Shown: in pieces, positions 63,166-64,000 of the stretch
Position numbering within the stretch: position 1 is the stretch's first letter
Layout: every line of letters begins with the position of its first letter
Assembly (NCBI GenBank): GCA_031539345.1
Contig: JAVKMO010000004.1
Coordinates: 25,634-89,633 of the forward strand
Direction of reading: 5' to 3'
DNA: 64,000 bases
Source: JAVKMO01 sp031539345
GTDB taxonomy: Bacteria; Bacteroidota; Bacteroidia; Chitinophagales; Chitinophagaceae
Program-made: the position numbers and the translations under genes
The notes under the pieces: generated by a model
The model's database searches: none
Told to the model about the DNA's origin: nothing
Seen by the model: only the letters and a program-made list of their open reading frames with translations

Positions 63166-64000
63166 TCAATCCTTGATCAGGCGAACTGAATGGCGACTGC
63201 TTTTATTGACATTACTACTGTAGAGGTATTCGTCATTGATGATGAACCAGTAGTTTGCATTGCTAGAATTTGTCGGCGTGGATGACCAAAAAAAGGTCCT
63301 TTCACCTATGTTGATAAAAAATCCAAAGCCATGGCGACCAGCAAAAACAGCATTGAACCCAGAAGTGCCCCCTACTTTCATTCTACCTGCTGCTTCACTT
63401 TCGCCACCTAAAGAATTCATTAATGATGTCCACTCTGCATTACTCGGCAAATGCCAACCAGCTATGGCGGCATCCATATTCATAGAGGCATCCCAATCAT
63501 ATAACCTACCGTAGGTGGTACAGTTGGCTGCGTTGTTATCATAACAAGAACTTACTCCTGTAGTGTTACTTGCATCATTCAAATTTTCAGCAAGCCAAGT
63601 TTGTGAGCCAATAACAACCGTTCTATAACATACATTGTTTAACACAGCCCGATTATTTGCCACATCACAGACTATCCATTTTGCATACAATATTGTATTA
63701 TCTGTAAGTGCTAATGGAAACGTTGGAGTATTTGTCAACCCAGACTCTGTATACCAACCTCCAAATGTATAGCCTGTTCTATTTGGTCTAGTTGCTTGGG
63801 CATCTGTTACCTGTGTTACACCTGTTAAGTTGGCAGGAATACCACTTGTTGCACTATTCCCTTCAAAAGTTACACTATAAGTAGTTAATGTCCACTTCGC
63901 ATATAACGTTGTATTTGTTGTAAGTGCTAATGGAAACGTTGCTTGAATTGTTAATGCGATATCTGTATACCAACCTCCAAATGTATAGCCTGTTCTACTT
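63166..64000 (-). CDS. surface protein with Listeria-Bacteroides (InlB B) repeats and FISUMP domain (5' end outside window)
   Basis: The frame enters from the right edge without a start and ends at 63166. From the edge it reads two InlB-B/Flg_new repeats (RTGYTFGGWYT ... YAKW, 72 residues per unit). A C-terminal FISUMP domain of about 170 aa follows: SQTWLAENLNDASN, TYGRLYDWD, GWHLPSNAEWTSLMNSLGG, FFWSSTPTNSSN and SVRLIKD. Such proteins are exported and surface-associated in Bacteroidota, and ligand and role are unknown. An apparent internal start (TTG at 63738) is inside a repeat and not real. The repeat number is unknown because the window ends. Confidence 0.9.
   Translation of the reverse strand, partial: SRTGYTFGGWYTDIALTIQATFPLALTTNTTLYAKWTLTTYSVTFEGNSATSGIPANLTGVTQVTDAQATRPNRTGYTFGGWYTESGLTNTPTFPLALTDNTILYAKWIVCDVANNRAVLNNVCYRTVVIGSQTWLAENLNDASNTTGVSSCYDNNAANCTTYGRLYDWDASMNMDAAIAGWHLPSNAEWTSLMNSLGGESEAAGRMKVGGTSGFNAVFAGRHGFGFFINIGERTFFWSSTPTNSSNANYWFIINDEYLYSSNVNKSSRHSVRLIKD
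63689..64000. repeat. 216-bp tandem repeat units coding InlB-B repeats
   Basis: Two copies at a 216-bp period. The 20-bp block TAAGTGCTAATGGAAACGTT at 63705-63724 and 63921-63940 is identical, as is the 20-bp block at 63761-63780 and 63977-63996. Identity at the DNA level, not only the protein level, suggests recent duplication or gene conversion. The array continues beyond the window. Confidence 0.88.

Noticed and set aside
1..64000. CRISPR arrays, tRNA or rRNA genes, insertion sequences, prophage genes
   Set aside because: No regular spaced repeats, cloverleaf-like genes, transposase, integrase or phage structural genes were seen. The direct repeats at 3.9-9.8 kb are pairs, not arrays.

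Overview
The window looks like a chromosomal segment of an AT-rich, aerobic member of the Bacteroidota (Chitinophagales/Saprospirales-like). The reasons are two TonB-dependent outer-membrane receptors, a giant secreted protein with a type IX secretion C-terminal sorting domain, a DUF4270 lipoprotein, a fibrobacter-paralogous (FISUMP) protein with Listeria-Bacteroides repeats, Bacteroidota-type short LeuA, LUD and LuxC-like proteins, few Shine-Dalgarno sequences, and oxygen-dependent HemF. Genus is inference; there is no rRNA or tRNA gene to anchor it.

Layout. 0-3.8 kb (minus strand): a carbohydrate-binding-like protein cut by the left edge, yigZ, leuA, a LUD protein and pyrH. 3.9-11.5 kb: an accessory region, all on the minus strand. 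It holds an 80-aa membrane protein, a WYL regulator, a frameshifted metallophosphoesterase, a 56-aa/GNAT-like pair, an unknown 310-aa protein, a DUF262-DUF1524 (GmrSD-like) nuclease, a DEDDh exonuclease and an AAA ATPase. Three of these insertions are bracketed by imperfect direct repeats, and two of the repeat pairs carry the broken end of a neighbouring gene. 11.7-19.4 kb: pckG, two SRPBCC proteins, hemF, hemB and a TonB-dependent receptor ending at a strong terminator. 19.6-32 kb: a second large receptor, an aminotransferase, ruvC, an Rpn nuclease, clpX, hflX, an outer-membrane protein, smpB, a bioF-like gene and an acyl-CoA reductase. 32-39.5 kb: the 2144-aa secreted repeat protein and a nitronate monooxygenase-like enzyme.

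39.7-42.3 kb (plus strand): iscU, a 60-aa membrane protein and iscA, then glyS. 42.4-49.2 kb (minus): truncated haemoglobin with a cupin, parE, uvrC, an O-methyltransferase and two secreted or small proteins. 49.3-51.2 kb (plus): lemA and two TPM-domain genes. 51.2-59.3 kb (minus): dxs, lspA, parB, parA and ggt in a tight run, then a DsbD-like protein. 59.5-63.2 kb (plus): a glycogen-synthase-like half protein, a DUF4270 lipoprotein and glyA. The right edge holds the FISUMP/InlB-repeat protein (minus).

Most of the window is housekeeping. The part that deserves attention is 3.9-11.5 kb: a defence-island-like set of genes whose insertions left duplicated gene ends. A second point is a family of tiny membrane proteins, one copy in that region and one inside the iscU-iscA operon. 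No CRISPR array, tRNA, rRNA, insertion sequence or prophage was seen.
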